A stretch of 33,505 bases of DNA. It comes from JAJDXO01 sp964620095. Lineage in GTDB: Bacteria; Pseudomonadota; Alphaproteobacteria; Rhodospirillales; UBA2165. Position 1 is the stretch's first letter. Each line of letters opens with the position of its first letter. A program made the position numbers and the translations under genes. Location of the stretch: contig CAZUGT010000352.1 of assembly GCA_964620095.1 (NCBI GenBank), positions 1 through 33,505 of the forward strand. The letters run 5' to 3'. Shown here piece after piece: positions 33,206-33,505 of the stretch. The notes below the pieces were generated by a model, which saw only the letters and a program-made list of their open reading frames with translations, was not told the DNA's origin and did not search any database.

Positions 33206-33505
33206 GTGAGTATCGAGGTTCGGGACATCACCAAGACCTTTGGCGGCCTCACCGCGCTTCGCGATTGCTCCCTTACCGTCGAACCCGGGACCATTACCGG
33301 CCTGATTGGACCCAACGGCGCCGGCAAGACCACGCTGTTCAATATCGTCGCGGGCGCGTTCAAACCCGACTCCGGACAAGTGCTGTTCGAGGGGGCCGAT
33401 ATCACCGGCCTTGGGACCCACCGGCTGTTCCGCCGGGGCATCGTCCGCACGTTTCAGGTTCCCAACGAATTCTCGCGAATGACGGTCCGGGAGAACCTGA
33501 TGGTG
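33206..33505 (+). CDS. ABC transporter ATP-binding protein, LivG-like (partial)
   Basis: The first 100 codons of an ABC ATPase of the branched-chain amino acid (HAAT) family are present, and the gene is cut by the window end. The start is GTG at 33206 with GAGGGG upstream. Visible parts are ITKTFGGLTALRD, the Walker A GPNGAGKTTLFN and the Q-loop RTFQVPNEFSRMTVRENLMV. The R-T-F-Q-x-P pattern and IVAGAFKPDSG are typical of LivG. The likely role is ATP-driven uptake of amino acids or another small solute; permease and binding-protein genes would be expected downstream. Confidence 0.9.
   Translation, partial: MSIEVRDITKTFGGLTALRDCSLTVEPGTITGLIGPNGAGKTTLFNIVAGAFKPDSGQVLFEGADITGLGTHRLFRRGIVRTFQVPNEFSRMTVRENLMV

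Overview
This is a core-chromosome segment of a high-GC alphaproteobacterium, most likely Rhodospirillales or a close relative. The placement rests on several things: the dusB-ntrB-ntrC-ntrY-ntrX-trkA-(transaminase)-(HAD)-hfq-hflX gene order, an IspD-IspF fusion, the rpmF-plsX-fabH-ihfA-merR block, the glyA-nrdR-ribD-ribE-ribB-ribH-nusB-thiL series, a MucR/Ros regulator and a proton-pumping pyrophosphatase. No insertion sequence, prophage, CRISPR array or toxin-antitoxin island is visible. About 40 genes are packed tightly, often with 4-11 bp overlaps.

Layout. Bases 1-290 are a non-coding, locally very AT-rich stretch before mazG (+). From 15177 down to 1148 everything is on the minus strand: a CcsA-like membrane protein, then dusB and the two nitrogen two-component pairs ntrBC and ntrYX, trkA, a D-amino-acid transaminase, a Gph-like HAD phosphatase, hfq, hflX, a small predicted ribbon-helix-helix protein and an inositol-monophosphatase-family enzyme. 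This joins nitrogen sensing, K+ uptake and the RNA chaperone Hfq in one transcriptional direction. From 15306 to 18300 there are short units: ispDF (+), cutA (-), a small unknown gene and queF (+), a Rieske ferredoxin (-) and tRNA-Pro(GGG) (-). From 22669 down to 18364 lie cbp3, yceD, rpmF, plsX, fabH, ihfA and a MerR regulator (-). These cover cytochrome bc1 assembly, rRNA/ribosome and phospholipid/fatty-acid initiation, and a nucleoid protein. bamE (+) is divergent from cbp3 and convergent with hppA; a bidirectional terminator separates bamE and hppA. From 32318 down to 23353 runs glyA-nrdR-ribD-ribE-ribBX-ribH-nusB-thiL-hppA (-), a riboflavin/one-carbon/thiamine cofactor block. A 382-bp intergenic region leads to mucR (+) and the start of a LivG-type ABC ATPase (+), cut by the window end.

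The region is largely ordinary housekeeping, and I do not see a clear new multi-gene system. Several local features deserve a second look. (i) A small predicted ribbon-helix-helix protein has two adjacent 8-bp palindromes sharing an ACTAGT core inside its putative promoter, like an autoregulatory MetJ-type operator. (ii) hflX has no ATG/GTG/TTG start before conserved sequence begins; it lies in the same frame as hfq, separated only by the hfq TAA, with a CTG behind a strong Shine-Dalgarno sequence. (iii) A 21-bp inverted repeat upstream of bamE also matches the sigma-54 -24/-12 layout. (iv) RibB carries a GTP-cyclohydrolase-II-like domain that has lost its zinc and catalytic residues. (v) MucR keeps only two of the four Ros zinc ligands. 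(vi) NtrX lacks the GAFTGA motif that NtrC keeps as GSFTGA.
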